Origin: Bacteroidales bacterium
GTDB lineage: Bacteria > Bacteroidota > Bacteroidia > Bacteroidales > Muribaculaceae
Length of the DNA stretch: 57,958 bases
Assembly (NCBI GenBank): GCA_015061085.1
Contig: SUXG01000011.1
Location: forward strand, 1 to 57,958
Direction of reading: 5' to 3'
A program made the position numbers and the translations under genes. The notes under the pieces are model-generated. The model was not told the origin of the DNA. It ran no database searches and saw nothing but the letters and a program-made list of their open reading frames with translations. Numbering within the stretch: position 1 is the stretch's first letter; each line of letters opens with the position of its first letter. Below, piece after piece: positions 42,802 through 51,929 of the stretch.

Positions 42802-44175
42802 TTATTTATTATTCACTACAGATGTTATTTGTCCATCGGCTAAATATGTCGTAATCACGTCATTATCGGCGAGTTGGCCAACCGACTTAACAGTCTTTCC
42901 ATTTACTTTTGTCAACGAAAATCCTCTTCTCAGCGTCTTCTGAGGAGAAAGTGCTTCGACAATGTTTTCCAAGGATTTCAACCGCTTATCCTGATTGGCA
43001 ATTGCTTTTGGTGCTGCATTTGCAAGCGCATCCGACATTGTTTTCAGATATGTTTGTGCCGCGCTGATTTTCCCTATGGCATTATGCTGAACATCTCTTG
43101 CAAGAGCATCGATCGTTCTATTTGCAGAGAGTATTCTGTTTTTTGTCATATAAGGCAAAGCCGAAGCTATCGCAGCCAGATTTGATTTTGATTTAATGAT
43201 TTGCTGCTTGGCAATTATCGGTATTGCGCCCTCTATATGAGATAGTTGCTTAGAGACGCCCAACATCCTATCTTTCACATAACGAGCTACTTGGTTTGCC
43301 AAGGCTAAGGTCTGATCCAGTGTTTGCTGAGCACACATTATCAACCATTCTGCAGCCGCGGTCGGCGTCTTTACTCTAATATTGGCTATATCATCCAGCA
43401 CAGTACGATCGCGCTCATGACCAATTCCGACTACCACCGGTAAAGAGAACGTCGCCACCCGTCGTGCTAATTCTAAGTTGTCAAATCCATTAAGATCGCT
43501 TGTCGCACCTCCACCTCTGATTATCACCACACAATCCCACAGATCTATTGTCATCTCTATGTCATTCAATGCTTTCATCACCGACTTTGAGGTCGTTTCG
43601 CCTTGCATTGTTGCTTCAAAAAGATGTGTATAAAACTTAAAGCCCATTGGATTAGACTGTAGTTGATTCATAAAATCACCATAACCTGCAGCCCCTTTGG
43701 CAGAAACTATCGCAATACGCTGTGGCACACGTGGCATTTGGAGCATTTTGTTGCAGTTTACAACTCCCTCAAGAGTGAGTGTTTCGATGATTTCGCGTCG
43801 GATACGCTCCATGTCGCCAATCGTAAACGATGGATCGACATCTGTTATATTAAAGGAGAGCCCGTATTGTTCGTGAAACGAAGCAGAGCCGAAAAGCATC
43901 ACCTTCAGCCCGCTTTTGAATTTCTGACCGGTTGTCTGCTCAAACTTGGGTTTGATTTTATACAAAAAATTATTTGCCCATATTGTTCCTCGCAGACGAG
44001 CGATAGTCATCCCTCTGTCGTCCTTTTCGACCAATTCCATGTAACAATGCCCTCCACGCTCGCTGACATCGCTAAGTTCAGCTATAACCCAGCGAGATTG
44101 CAATACAGGATTTGTTCGTATTGAATTGGCTATTTCTGATGTATATTGTCGTAACGACAGAGCGACATTGTTCAT
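42802..44175 (-). CDS. xseA: Exodeoxyribonuclease VII large subunit
   Basis: A 457-residue protein: N-terminal OB-fold (about 10-100: QSRWVIAELSDVSERGGHCYMELVEKD), then the catalytic domain with DCVVIIRGGGATSDLNGFDNLELA and VGIGHERDRTVLDDIA, and a coiled coil after residue 285. It is a little longer than the family average of about 400-450. With XseB it forms exonuclease VII. It lies between DUF4831 and xseB. Confidence 0.95.
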   Translation of the reverse strand: MNNVALSLRQYTSEIANSIRTNPVLQSRWVIAELSDVSERGGHCYMELVEKDDRGMTIARLRGTIWANNFLYKIKPKFEQTTGQKFKSGLKVMLFGSASFHEQYGLSFNITDVDPSFTIGDMERIRREIIETLTLEGVVNCNKMLQMPRVPQRIAIVSAKGAAGYGDFMNQLQSNPMGFKFYTHLFEATMQGETTSKSVMKALNDIEMTIDLWDCVVIIRGGGATSDLNGFDNLELARRVATFSLPVVVGIGHERDRTVLDDIANIRVKTPTAAAEWLIMCAQQTLDQTLALANQVARYVKDRMLGVSKQLSHIEGAIPIIAKQQIIKSKSNLAAIASALPYMTKNRILSANRTIDALARDVQHNAIGKISAAQTYLKTMSDALANAAPKAIANQDKRLKSLENIVEALSPQKTLRRGFSLTKVNGKTVKSVGQLADNDVITTYLADGQITSVVNNK

Positions 44176-44186
44176 ATCGTCATTAT

Positions 44187-45281
44187 TTATTGTGACACTT
44201 CTACTCTGCCGACATCCAATATAGCGCCTGTCGCCGGATCGAACACTGCGTAAGAAGGTTCTTTCTTAGATGAGAATATTGCCGGATTCAGCCCGAAATT
44301 AATTCCGAATTGAGAAAATTCCATTTCTTGCTGATAGAGGGTTTCTGTCATGGTTGATATTTTCACCATTGCAGTCCCCGGTATTGTATAGACCACAGCA
44401 TCCTTGGGCATTTTTTTCTCTTCTCCTTTATCGTTAACCGGGATTTCGCCTCTTCGAGTTACATTTATGGTAATATAAATCGGTTCGCCCGAATAATTGT
44501 CGGCATCGACAAAACCTACAAAATCACTCAGGCGAAACAGCACTTGCTTTTGCGAATTATTTTCCGCAGACGGCATAAATGAGAACTTTCGAACAACTGT
44601 CTCGGTTTGCTCTGTTCCGACAAAAGCATCAGTCATCGTCTGCTCTTGGTGAGCCAATGAAGCAAGCATTATTTCAAGTTGTTTTCCGTCGGTAGGCATA
44701 GCTTCTGCAGTCCCTCTTGACAAGGCAATTTTAGCATTTCTCACTTCCATTATGCTTTCAGCAAGCATCTGAGCACGCTTTGCAGACGATTGGCTGACTA
44801 AGAAGTCTTCATTGACATATTGCAAATACTCGTTATTGTCGAGAGAAGAAGGGAGCATTTCAGTTGGCAATGTTACTTCTTCTGAGGGTAATGTCACTTC
44901 TTTATTGATAGCAAGAAGAGATCCGTCTTCTGTCAATGAAATAAATGTCAAAGCACCAGGCTTTAGTTGCATCAGATATTGCGTTTCAGCATCTGCCACA
45001 CCTTTAGGAGTCACTCTAACCGACTTTATTTCCCATGCTTCGGAATCCTCTGCAATCACGTTTGAAATTCCGAGATATTTTTTTGCATATTTATTGTATG
45101 GTCCGGCCTTTAAAATTGTTCGTTGCGCAACGACTTCAATATCCAACATTGTTATTGGAAGTGAATAGACTAATCCGTATTCATTATGTTTGTCGGCATT
45201 CAATACTTTTGTTTGCTGCGCAAATACACCAAGATTTATAATCAAAGCCAAACATATTAAGAAGACTCTTTGTAATTTCAT
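44187..45281 (-). CDS. DUF4831 family exported protein
   Basis: A 364-residue exported protein (signal peptide about 1-21, ending LGVFAQ). The opening V(L)NADKHNEYGLVYSLPITMLDIEV and the motif AQMLAESIMEVRNAKIALSRGTAEAMPTDGKQL are what I know as DUF4831, found in Bacteroidales next to the nnr gene. No function is assigned. It starts 18 nt after nnr and continues into xseA. Confidence 0.85.
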   Translation of the reverse strand: MKLQRVFLICLALIINLGVFAQQTKVLNADKHNEYGLVYSLPITMLDIEVVAQRTILKAGPYNKYAKKYLGISNVIAEDSEAWEIKSVRVTPKGVADAETQYLMQLKPGALTFISLTEDGSLLAINKEVTLPSEEVTLPTEMLPSSLDNNEYLQYVNEDFLVSQSSAKRAQMLAESIMEVRNAKIALSRGTAEAMPTDGKQLEIMLASLAHQEQTMTDAFVGTEQTETVVRKFSFMPSAENNSQKQVLFRLSDFVGFVDADNYSGEPIYITINVTRRGEIPVNDKGEEKKMPKDAVVYTIPGTAMVKISTMTETLYQQEMEFSQFGINFGLNPAIFSSKKEPSYAVFDPATGAILDVGRVEVSQ

Positions 45282-45299
45282 ACGCTATAATTATTAAAA

Positions 45300-46850
45300 T
45301 TAAATACCCCTTACATTCATTGTTGTTTTTATCGCTTTGCCCAAATTGTCGATAATATCAGAAGCTATAAGTCCTTCCTCTCCAAACTGCTCTGCAGCCA
45401 AATCACCGGCAAGACCGTGTATATACACCGCAATGGCAACAGCCAATTCCGGCTTATAACCTTGCGCCACGAAAGCTGTAATTACTCCTGTCAATACATC
45501 TCCCGAACCGGCAGTTGCCATACCGGGATTGCCAGTCTGATTAAAATATACTCTTCCATCCGGTCTTACGATAGCTGTGTAATGCCCCTTAATGACAATT
45601 ATTATGCTATATTGCTTTGCCATTTCGATTGCCGTCTTCAAACGACTCTCAGATGATCTGTGTTCACCAAATAATCGATCGAATTCTCCTTTATGTGGCG
45701 TAATGATACTCATTGATGGCAACATGGTCAGCAAAGCAGGACGTCGCGAGATGCAATTCAATGCGTCAGCATCGAGGACTAATGGCATTGTCGAGTTTCT
45801 CATCAAATGCTCCAAGGCATTGATAGTCTCATCGTATGTACGTATTCCGGGACCTACAGCGACAGCTTGATGATTGTGATGAATACTCATGTCGGTGATG
45901 TATCTGTCGTTTCTATCTGACTCAAACATCACTTCAGGCACAGCAGTTTGGACAACGTCCATACCGCATTTTGCACTATGCACAGTCACTAAACCTGCGC
46001 CGGCACGCATAGCGGCTTTTGCAGCCAAAACAGCAGCACCCATCATCCCCATGCTCCCTGCCATAATCACAGCCGAGCCGTAGTCACGCTTGTCAGAAAA
46101 CTTTCTGCGAGCCTTTAATACGTTACGAATATTTTTTGCTTCCAGCAAGAAATAATTTGTCGGCGTAGCGCGTATTTTCTCTTCGCTGAGTCGGATGTCA
46201 CACACTTCCCATTTACCTATAATATCGCTATTTTCTTCAAAGAAGAATGAGACTCTTGGAAATTGGAACGTCAATGTCATATCTGCATGAATGATGTCGC
46301 GTTGAATCACATCATCATTCCATTCGCCAAACAAACCCGAAGGTATATCTATCGATACTACATAAGCCCCACTTTCGTTGACAAGTCTTGCCAAAGATTG
46401 AAATCCTCCTTGTAATGACATATTCAATCCACAACCGAACAAGCCGTCAATGACAACATCATCTTTTGAAAGCATCGGTGGGTCAAACTGACGTGTCACT
46501 TCCGTAAAGTCAATATTATCCATCGCCAACAGTTTATCTCGCTGAGATTTACAGCCATGAGAAAGACGGCCTTTCACATTGAAAAGAAAGACTTCCACCC
46601 TTTTGCAACGCTGCTCATTGAGCAATCGAGCGACAGCCAAAGCATCACCACCGTTATTACCGGGTCCGGCTATTATCACAAATCTTTTACTTGGCAAAAA
46701 TTTCGACATCAATTCGTTTACGACAGCTGATGCAGCACGCTCCATCAACTCATCTGAGGTGATATTTTGCTCTTCACATGTGGCACGTTCTATATCTTTT
46801 ATCGATTGGGATGTTATTAGCTTCATGTCATTATTTGTTTTATTAGACAA
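45300..46850 (-). CDS. nnr: Bifunctional NAD(P)H-hydrate epimerase/dehydratase
   Basis: Repairs hydrated NAD(P)H. The 516-residue protein has the N-terminal epimerase (YjeF_N, about 10-220, with AGPGNNGGDALAVARLL) and the C-terminal ADP-dependent dehydratase (about 240-510, with MAGSMGMMGAAVLAAKAAMRAGAG and GNPGMATAGSGDVLTGVI). An internal ATG at 46826 is also a possible start. It leads the nnr-DUF4831-xseA-xseB unit and has a perfect promoter. Confidence 0.93.
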   Translation of the reverse strand: MSNKTNNDMKLITSQSIKDIERATCEEQNITSDELMERAASAVVNELMSKFLPSKRFVIIAGPGNNGGDALAVARLLNEQRCKRVEVFLFNVKGRLSHGCKSQRDKLLAMDNIDFTEVTRQFDPPMLSKDDVVIDGLFGCGLNMSLQGGFQSLARLVNESGAYVVSIDIPSGLFGEWNDDVIQRDIIHADMTLTFQFPRVSFFFEENSDIIGKWEVCDIRLSEEKIRATPTNYFLLEAKNIRNVLKARRKFSDKRDYGSAVIMAGSMGMMGAAVLAAKAAMRAGAGLVTVHSAKCGMDVVQTAVPEVMFESDRNDRYITDMSIHHNHQAVAVGPGIRTYDETINALEHLMRNSTMPLVLDADALNCISRRPALLTMLPSMSIITPHKGEFDRLFGEHRSSESRLKTAIEMAKQYSIIIVIKGHYTAIVRPDGRVYFNQTGNPGMATAGSGDVLTGVITAFVAQGYKPELAVAIAVYIHGLAGDLAAEQFGEEGLIASDIIDNLGKAIKTTMNVRGI

Positions 46851-46924
46851 AGATAGTAATTCATGACAATATTATAAAGCATATTTTGATTATTGTCTAT
46901 GCCGACTATCTCTGCAGTTTACTG

Positions 46925-46955
46925 CAAAGGTAGCAAAAAAAGAACAATCGCCAAA
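46925..46955 (-). promoter_or_regulatory. Promoter for the nnr-DUF4831-xseA-xseB unit
   Basis: On the minus strand TTTG (46952-46955), 19 nt, TACCTTTG (46925-46932). It lies about 75 nt before the ATG at 46850. Confidence 0.75.
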
Positions 46956-46975
46956 AAGAGATACTGTTTTTCTCT

Positions 46976-47008
46976 AAAAAATATGAGCGCATCACTGCGC
47001 CCATATTC
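46976..47008 (-). terminator. Terminator after surE
   Basis: AATATG-GCGCA / TGCGC-CATATT stem with one mismatch and a TCAC/GTGA loop, with T-runs on the minus strand. The 47009-47242 stretch before surE is AT-rich and holds no gene I can support. Confidence 0.7.
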
Positions 47009-47242
47009 TTTCTAATCCTTAATTAATTAACTATTTTTCTTGTAACATCTCTATATTAACCATATACTAAATGAAACGATTATTGTATCTTATGAGAAAA
47101 TTTCAAACTTTTCATAGATATAACGTTTGTTCGAATATTTTGTTTTCGATATTATTAATAAAGAATGTTAAATTTACTTTCAAAATCTTTAACAACACCA
47201 CACTCTTCCCCCTGGCAAGAGCTTCGAAGTCTGAATTTCGAT

Positions 47243-48046
47243 TTATTTATTTTCAAAACGGACAATTTTTAGGGCTTGGCTCAATGCCTCGTTTTCTTTT
47301 GACAAATCGATTGTTCTGTCTAAAGCCACAGCTACGATTGAAGCAATATTATGATTTAAGCACCAGTCGTCGGTGTCGATCGCGTCCGGCTCCTCGTTGG
47401 TGAATGTGCCGGTCAACACATAGTATGGCTCGCCGTTTTCGTCGATGTGTTTGTCATACTCGTCGCTCCAGTTGCCCTTACAAGCACGTACAAGACGCAT
47501 TTCTGTCGGAGGAGTCGGCTCTGATGGGAAGTTGACATTAAGGCATACTCCCTCAGGCAATCCTTCAGCCAAAACTTTTGCCACTACATCTTTGACAAGT
47601 CTTTCATATCCGGAGAGGTCGAATCCATGGTCGTGACTTGTAACCGAGAACCCTACCGATGGAATACCGAATGCACACCCTTCAAATGCAGCACCCATAG
47701 TGCCACTATACATCACATTGATAGCAGCATTCGAGCCATGATTGATACCCGACACCACGAGATCCGGACGACGGTCAAGAGCTTCATAGACAGCAAGTTT
47801 CACGCAGTCAACCGGTGTTCCGGACGTGGCATACATCTTTGCACCGTTGTAGTCGTCAAGGCGCTTCATTCTCAAATGATTGGCCATTGTGATAGCCATT
47901 GACTGTCCGGAACGCGGACCATCAGGACATACACACACGATGTCGCCAAATTCGCTAATGAAGTCGATCAGGCGACGCACGCCCGGAGCATTAATACCAT
48001 CATCGTTGGCAACAAGTATCAAAGGTCGTTTTTTATCCATAGTCAT
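47243..48046 (-). CDS. surE: 5'/3'-nucleotidase SurE
   Basis: A 267-residue stationary-phase survival nucleotidase. The metal site LILVANDDGINAPG (Asp15, Asp16) is at the N-terminus and VSGINHGSNA lies near residue 100. These are the SurE signature motifs. Two possible ATGs are two codons apart. It is the last gene of a four-gene unit with mtaB, an acyltransferase and a GT2, where neighbouring genes touch or overlap. Confidence 0.95.
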   Translation of the reverse strand: MTMDKKRPLILVANDDGINAPGVRRLIDFISEFGDIVCVCPDGPRSGQSMAITMANHLRMKRLDDYNGAKMYATSGTPVDCVKLAVYEALDRRPDLVVSGINHGSNAAINVMYSGTMGAAFEGCAFGIPSVGFSVTSHDHGFDLSGYERLVKDVVAKVLAEGLPEGVCLNVNFPSEPTPPTEMRLVRACKGNWSDEYDKHIDENGEPYYVLTGTFTNEEPDAIDTDDWCLNHNIASIVAVALDRTIDLSKENEALSQALKIVRFENK

Positions 48047-49038
48047 TATTTCTTCATTCGTTTTAAATAGTAGTCAATTATTATATTTCGTTCTGCACCG
48101 GGTAAGTTCGCAAGGACATTTTTATCGGGATGCACAGTGTAGCACTTCTTCATCTTGCGAAAATCGTTGTGAGCTTTAAGCACAGCATTGGCGTTCTTGA
48201 AGTCAAATTTGAGCATAAACATTCCCCATGCAAGAGTGTCGTATAATCGTCGTATAAACAATTTTTTGCGGCCCTCTTTTATCGGCATGTTTTTATAGAG
48301 CAACAGCAAGTTGTTGCGAAAGTTAAGATAGGTCTTTTTAGGATTGCCTTGTGCCAACGATGCACCACCGACGTGAAACACCATAGCATCAGGCACTGTG
48401 ACCACGCGATAACCCGCACCATGAATTCGACAACACAAGTCGATCTCTTCCATGTGAGCAAAGAAACGCGCATCAAGTCCGCCCACCTTCAAATATATGT
48501 CGGTGCGCACCATCAATGCCGCTCCCGAAGCCCAACAGACATCGACCACCTTGCCGTCATACTGACCTCGATCCTCCTCAATAGAGTCAAAAAGACGACC
48601 ACGACAGTATGGATAGCCAAGTTTGTCGAGATAGCCTCCGGCAGCACCGGCGTACTCAAATTTTGAACGCTCTTTCCATGAGCGTATTTTTGGTTGCAAT
48701 GCTCCGACAGCGCTATTGCGACGCATAAAGTCGAGCAATGGGAGTGTCCAACCCTTGGTCACTTCCACATCGGAGTTGAGCAGAATGGTGTATTTATATT
48801 GCGTCTGCTCGATAGCTCTGTTGTAGCCCTCAGCAAACCCATAGTTTTCACCGAAACTGAGCACTTTCACCTCCGGGTAGTGGGTTTTAATCCATTCCAC
48901 AGAATCATCTGTCGAGCCATTATCAGCAACGATAAGATCGGCATCTTCCGTAATACTATATCGTGATGCTATAGGCAAAAACTGCTCAAGCAGTTTGCGA
49001 CCGTTCCAATTCAATATTATTACTGCTAAATCTTTCAT
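48046..49038 (-). CDS. Glycosyltransferase family 2
   Basis: A 330-residue GT-A enzyme. The N-terminus VIILNWNGRKLLEQFLP and VADNGSTDDSVEW are the nucleotide-sugar site and ILLNSDVEV carries the metal-binding Asp (DxD-type). MEEIDLCCRIHGAGY is the typical ED motif of polysaccharide GT2. The acceptor is unknown. It overlaps the acyltransferase gene by four bases and surE by one base. Confidence 0.88.
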   Translation of the reverse strand: MKDLAVIILNWNGRKLLEQFLPIASRYSITEDADLIVADNGSTDDSVEWIKTHYPEVKVLSFGENYGFAEGYNRAIEQTQYKYTILLNSDVEVTKGWTLPLLDFMRRNSAVGALQPKIRSWKERSKFEYAGAAGGYLDKLGYPYCRGRLFDSIEEDRGQYDGKVVDVCWASGAALMVRTDIYLKVGGLDARFFAHMEEIDLCCRIHGAGYRVVTVPDAMVFHVGGASLAQGNPKKTYLNFRNNLLLLYKNMPIKEGRKKLFIRRLYDTLAWGMFMLKFDFKNANAVLKAHNDFRKMKKCYTVHPDKNVLANLPGAERNIIIDYYLKRMKK

Positions 49039-49946
49039 TTTAAACTCTTCCTATTTAATCCCCAACGATTATGACTCCAAAGGTAGGCTTCAGGCGTTGT
49101 GCGTATGGAGGACTCTAAATATTGTGCATATTTTTCGGTCAATCGACCTTTTTGTTCAAGAGATGCGTCTTCACTGATGAGAGTAATACGCGACACATAG
49201 TATCCTCTTGCTTCGCAACGAGTGTCGAAATAGAGCACCGGCATCTTGAATTTACGAGCGATTTCTTCCGTACCGGCAATAAAGGGAGTCGGTCGTCCAA
49301 GAAAATCCACCACCACTTTTTCAGAGATGCGGCGTGGACATTGGTCGCTCAAAAATCCCGTTATGCTAAGCACTCCCTCTCTGCGCCATTCCACCAACTG
49401 ACGGAGCACACTTTGCATCGGAATAGAATGATTATAGACGCCACGTATTCGTAGAAAATAATTATCAAACCACTTGTTACGCAATGGCTTATAGACATGA
49501 GCATACACGGCATCTTTGGTCTGACACCATTCTGCCATCGATGTAATCCACTCCCAATTACCAAAATGAGAAGTGTATATAATCATCGATTTCCCTTGGG
49601 AGAAAAGACGATCGATGAGTTCTGTGTTTTCAAATCTCATTCGTCGTTTCATCTGCTTTGCAGTCATTGCCGGAAGCTTTATCGTTTCCACAAAATAGTC
49701 GCTCAAATGAGAGTAAAATTTTGCCTCTATCATGCGCAATTCTTCAGTCGTTTTCTCAGGAAAAGAATCCACCAAATTGCGACGCACCACCTTAACTCTG
49801 TATTTCACGACTCTATAGGCTATGAATGCAATAAAATCAGCCACAGCATACAAAACGCAAAATGGCAACTTCGATAGCAACCACAATAATGCTCCAAGTG
49901 GAGCGTAGCAAATGCGTTGAGTCAAAGGCAGTTTATTTTGGTTCAT
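49035..49946 (-). CDS. Lipid A biosynthesis acyltransferase family (LpxL/HtrB-like)
   Basis: A 303-residue inner-membrane protein with a hydrophobic N-terminus (about 10-45). The acyltransferase box is IYTSHFGNWEWI, a variant of the HX4D/E box with His and Glu, and later FLSDQCPR and FLGRPTPFIAGTEEIARKF fit the LpxL/LpxM fold. It likely adds a secondary acyl chain to lipid A or a related lipid. It lies 6 nt after mtaB. Confidence 0.88.
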   Translation of the reverse strand: MNQNKLPLTQRICYAPLGALLWLLSKLPFCVLYAVADFIAFIAYRVVKYRVKVVRRNLVDSFPEKTTEELRMIEAKFYSHLSDYFVETIKLPAMTAKQMKRRMRFENTELIDRLFSQGKSMIIYTSHFGNWEWITSMAEWCQTKDAVYAHVYKPLRNKWFDNYFLRIRGVYNHSIPMQSVLRQLVEWRREGVLSITGFLSDQCPRRISEKVVVDFLGRPTPFIAGTEEIARKFKMPVLYFDTRCEARGYYVSRITLISEDASLEQKGRLTEKYAQYLESSIRTTPEAYLWSHNRWGLNRKSLK

Positions 49947-49952
49947 TTTGGT

Positions 49953-51263
49953 TCATTTCTCTATTTTTCCTGAAATCACATCGTTATCTGCACAAAGGAT
50001 ACGTGTCGGCGTAATCGTATTGATTAAACTATCATCATATTTTGCCTCAATGCGAAGATAATTGTCGGTGAAGCCATGCATCAGTTTGCCCTTAGACGGC
50101 TGCTCCCAAAGCACAGGACGACATTCGCCAATGCTTTTGGCAATAAAAGTTTCCAAACGTTCATCGCTGAGCTTCATCAACTCTGCGACACGACGATGCT
50201 TCTCTGCCTGACTCACCACATGACCTATATTAAGTGCCTTTGTATTAGAGCGTTCGCTATAAGGAAACACATGGAGTTGGGTGATGTCAAGGCTCGCGAT
50301 AAAGTCGTAGCTCTTCTGCCATTCCTCATCGGTCTCGCCTCTTGCTCCGGCTATCACATCGACGCCGATAAACGCGTGGGGTATCTCTCTCTTAATCATC
50401 TCTATACGCTCACGAAAGAGTGCCGTATCGTAATGGCGATGCATCAATCGCAACACCTCATCCGACCCACTTTGCAATGGTATATGGAAGTGAGGCATGA
50501 AACGTTTTGACTCTGTAGCCACCCACTTGATAATCTCCTCGCTGAGCAGGTTCGGCTCTATCGACGAAATACGATAACGTTCGATGCCTTCCACCTCATC
50601 AAGTGCGCGAATAAGGTCAAAGAAATTATCGTCTCTGCCTTTACCAAAGTCGCCGATATTGACGCCGGTCAGCACTATCTCCTTACCTCCTTCGTCAGCC
50701 ACCTGACGAGCTTGCCCCACAAGGTCCTCAATCCGACCGCTTCTGCTACGGCCACGCGCCAACGGGATCGTGCAATAAGTGCAATAATAGTCACAGCCAT
50801 CTTGCACCTTGAGGAAATAGCGTGTGCGATCGCCACGCTCGCATGAACCATAAAACTCTCGAATATCCTTAGTCGCAGTGACAGCCACTTGCTGCTGTTT
50901 GTCTGACATCCATCGGTCCAGGTAATTGCATATCTGAAGTTTCTCGTTTGAGCCCAGCACCATATCAACTCCTTGTATAGCAGCCACTTGCTCCGGTTTT
51001 AACTGTGCATAACATCCGGTCACGGCGATAGTGGCATTCGGATAGCGAGTCGCCAGACGACGAATCAGTTGACGACCTTTTTTGTCGGCCATCTCCGTAA
51101 CGCTGCAAGTATTGATAATGCAAATATCCGGCTCCTCACAGCTTTGTGCACGCTCAAAACCACGCTCCGCAAGCATCTTTCCGATGGTCGAAGTTTCAGC
51201 AAAATTGAGCTTACACCCTAACGTGTGATAAGCCACCTTATATGTTTCTTTAATATCTGTCAT
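49953..51263 (-). CDS. mtaB: tRNA t6A37 methylthiotransferase MtaB
   Basis: A 436-residue methylthiotransferase that makes ms2t6A at position 37. The N-terminal auxiliary cluster has C17, C53 and C84, the radical SAM cluster has C157, C161 and C164 (CDYYCTYC), and a C-terminal TRAM-like part follows. The opening VAYHTLGCKLNFAETSTI is the MtaB subgroup rather than MiaB or RimO. It heads the mtaB - acyltransferase - GT2 - surE unit. Confidence 0.93.
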   Translation of the reverse strand: MTDIKETYKVAYHTLGCKLNFAETSTIGKMLAERGFERAQSCEEPDICIINTCSVTEMADKKGRQLIRRLATRYPNATIAVTGCYAQLKPEQVAAIQGVDMVLGSNEKLQICNYLDRWMSDKQQQVAVTATKDIREFYGSCERGDRTRYFLKVQDGCDYYCTYCTIPLARGRSRSGRIEDLVGQARQVADEGGKEIVLTGVNIGDFGKGRDDNFFDLIRALDEVEGIERYRISSIEPNLLSEEIIKWVATESKRFMPHFHIPLQSGSDEVLRLMHRHYDTALFRERIEMIKREIPHAFIGVDVIAGARGETDEEWQKSYDFIASLDITQLHVFPYSERSNTKALNIGHVVSQAEKHRRVAELMKLSDERLETFIAKSIGECRPVLWEQPSKGKLMHGFTDNYLRIEAKYDDSLINTITPTRILCADNDVISGKIEK

Positions 51264-51321
51264 ATCTGAACTTTAAATTACATCTGCAAGGAATGAGACA
51301 CCAACCCTCGCATTTTGCACG

Positions 51322-51329
51322 CAAAGTTA
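51322..51329 (-). promoter_or_regulatory. -7 element for the mtaB unit
   Basis: On the minus strand TAACTTTG, about 59 nt before the ATG at 51263. The -33 box is not clear. Confidence 0.5.
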
Positions 51330-51430
51330 ACAAATTTTCGTCGCAATTATGTGATTCACGATTTTTTTAGTAACTTTACGCGATATTTTTTATTTTAGGC
51401 ATAATGTGCTTAGGTAAAACTTACGCAAAA

Positions 51431-51904
51431 ATGAACGAAACACCTATACTTAACGAACATAACAAGCAAGAGCATCCACCGATGCACACTGCCGAACATA
51501 TCCTCAACGGGACTATGGTCAAGACCTTCGGGTGCAACCGCGCCAAATCTGCTCACATCGAGCGTAAAAAGTCGAAGTGCGACTATGATTTCCCTCGAGC
51601 ACTCACTCAACAGGAAATCCAAGACCTTGAAGACAAGGTCAACGCCATCATAGCCCAAAACCTCCCTGTCACAATGGAGTTTGCCGAGCAAAACGATGTT
51701 GCCGACCGCTTTGACCTCAATCGACTCCCCGATGGAGCTTCGCAAATGGTACGCATCGTTCATATCGGCGACTACGACCAATGCCTCTGCGTCGGCACTC
51801 ACGTCGAAAACACATCGCAAATTGGGCATTTTCGCATTTCAAGCACTCGATACCAAGATGACACTTTGAGAATTGTGTTTCGACTTGATGAAAATAAAGA
51901 ATAA
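51431..51904 (+). CDS. AlaX-like tRNA-editing protein
   Basis: A 157-residue protein (start 51431; an ATG at 51404 would add nine residues). The metal ligands HTAEH (H19, H23) and C-V-G-T-H (C120, H124) are the HxxxH and CxxxH pairs of AlaRS and AlaX editing domains. It lacks the N-terminal glycine-rich and aminoacylation parts, so it is a free-standing trans-editing enzyme that would clear mischarged tRNA (Ser- or Gly-tRNA-Ala). It has its own start upstream of the acyl-CoA synthetase gene. Confidence 0.8.
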   Translation: MNETPILNEHNKQEHPPMHTAEHILNGTMVKTFGCNRAKSAHIERKKSKCDYDFPRALTQQEIQDLEDKVNAIIAQNLPVTMEFAEQNDVADRFDLNRLPDGASQMVRIVHIGDYDQCLCVGTHVENTSQIGHFRISSTRYQDDTLRIVFRLDENKE

Positions 51905-51929
51905 TAACCCTCTATAATTCACTAAAATT

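Noticed and set aside
47071..47403. Plus-strand ORF of 110 codons
   Set aside because: Its second half is antisense to the surE 3' end, its first half has AT-rich random composition, and there is no promoter.
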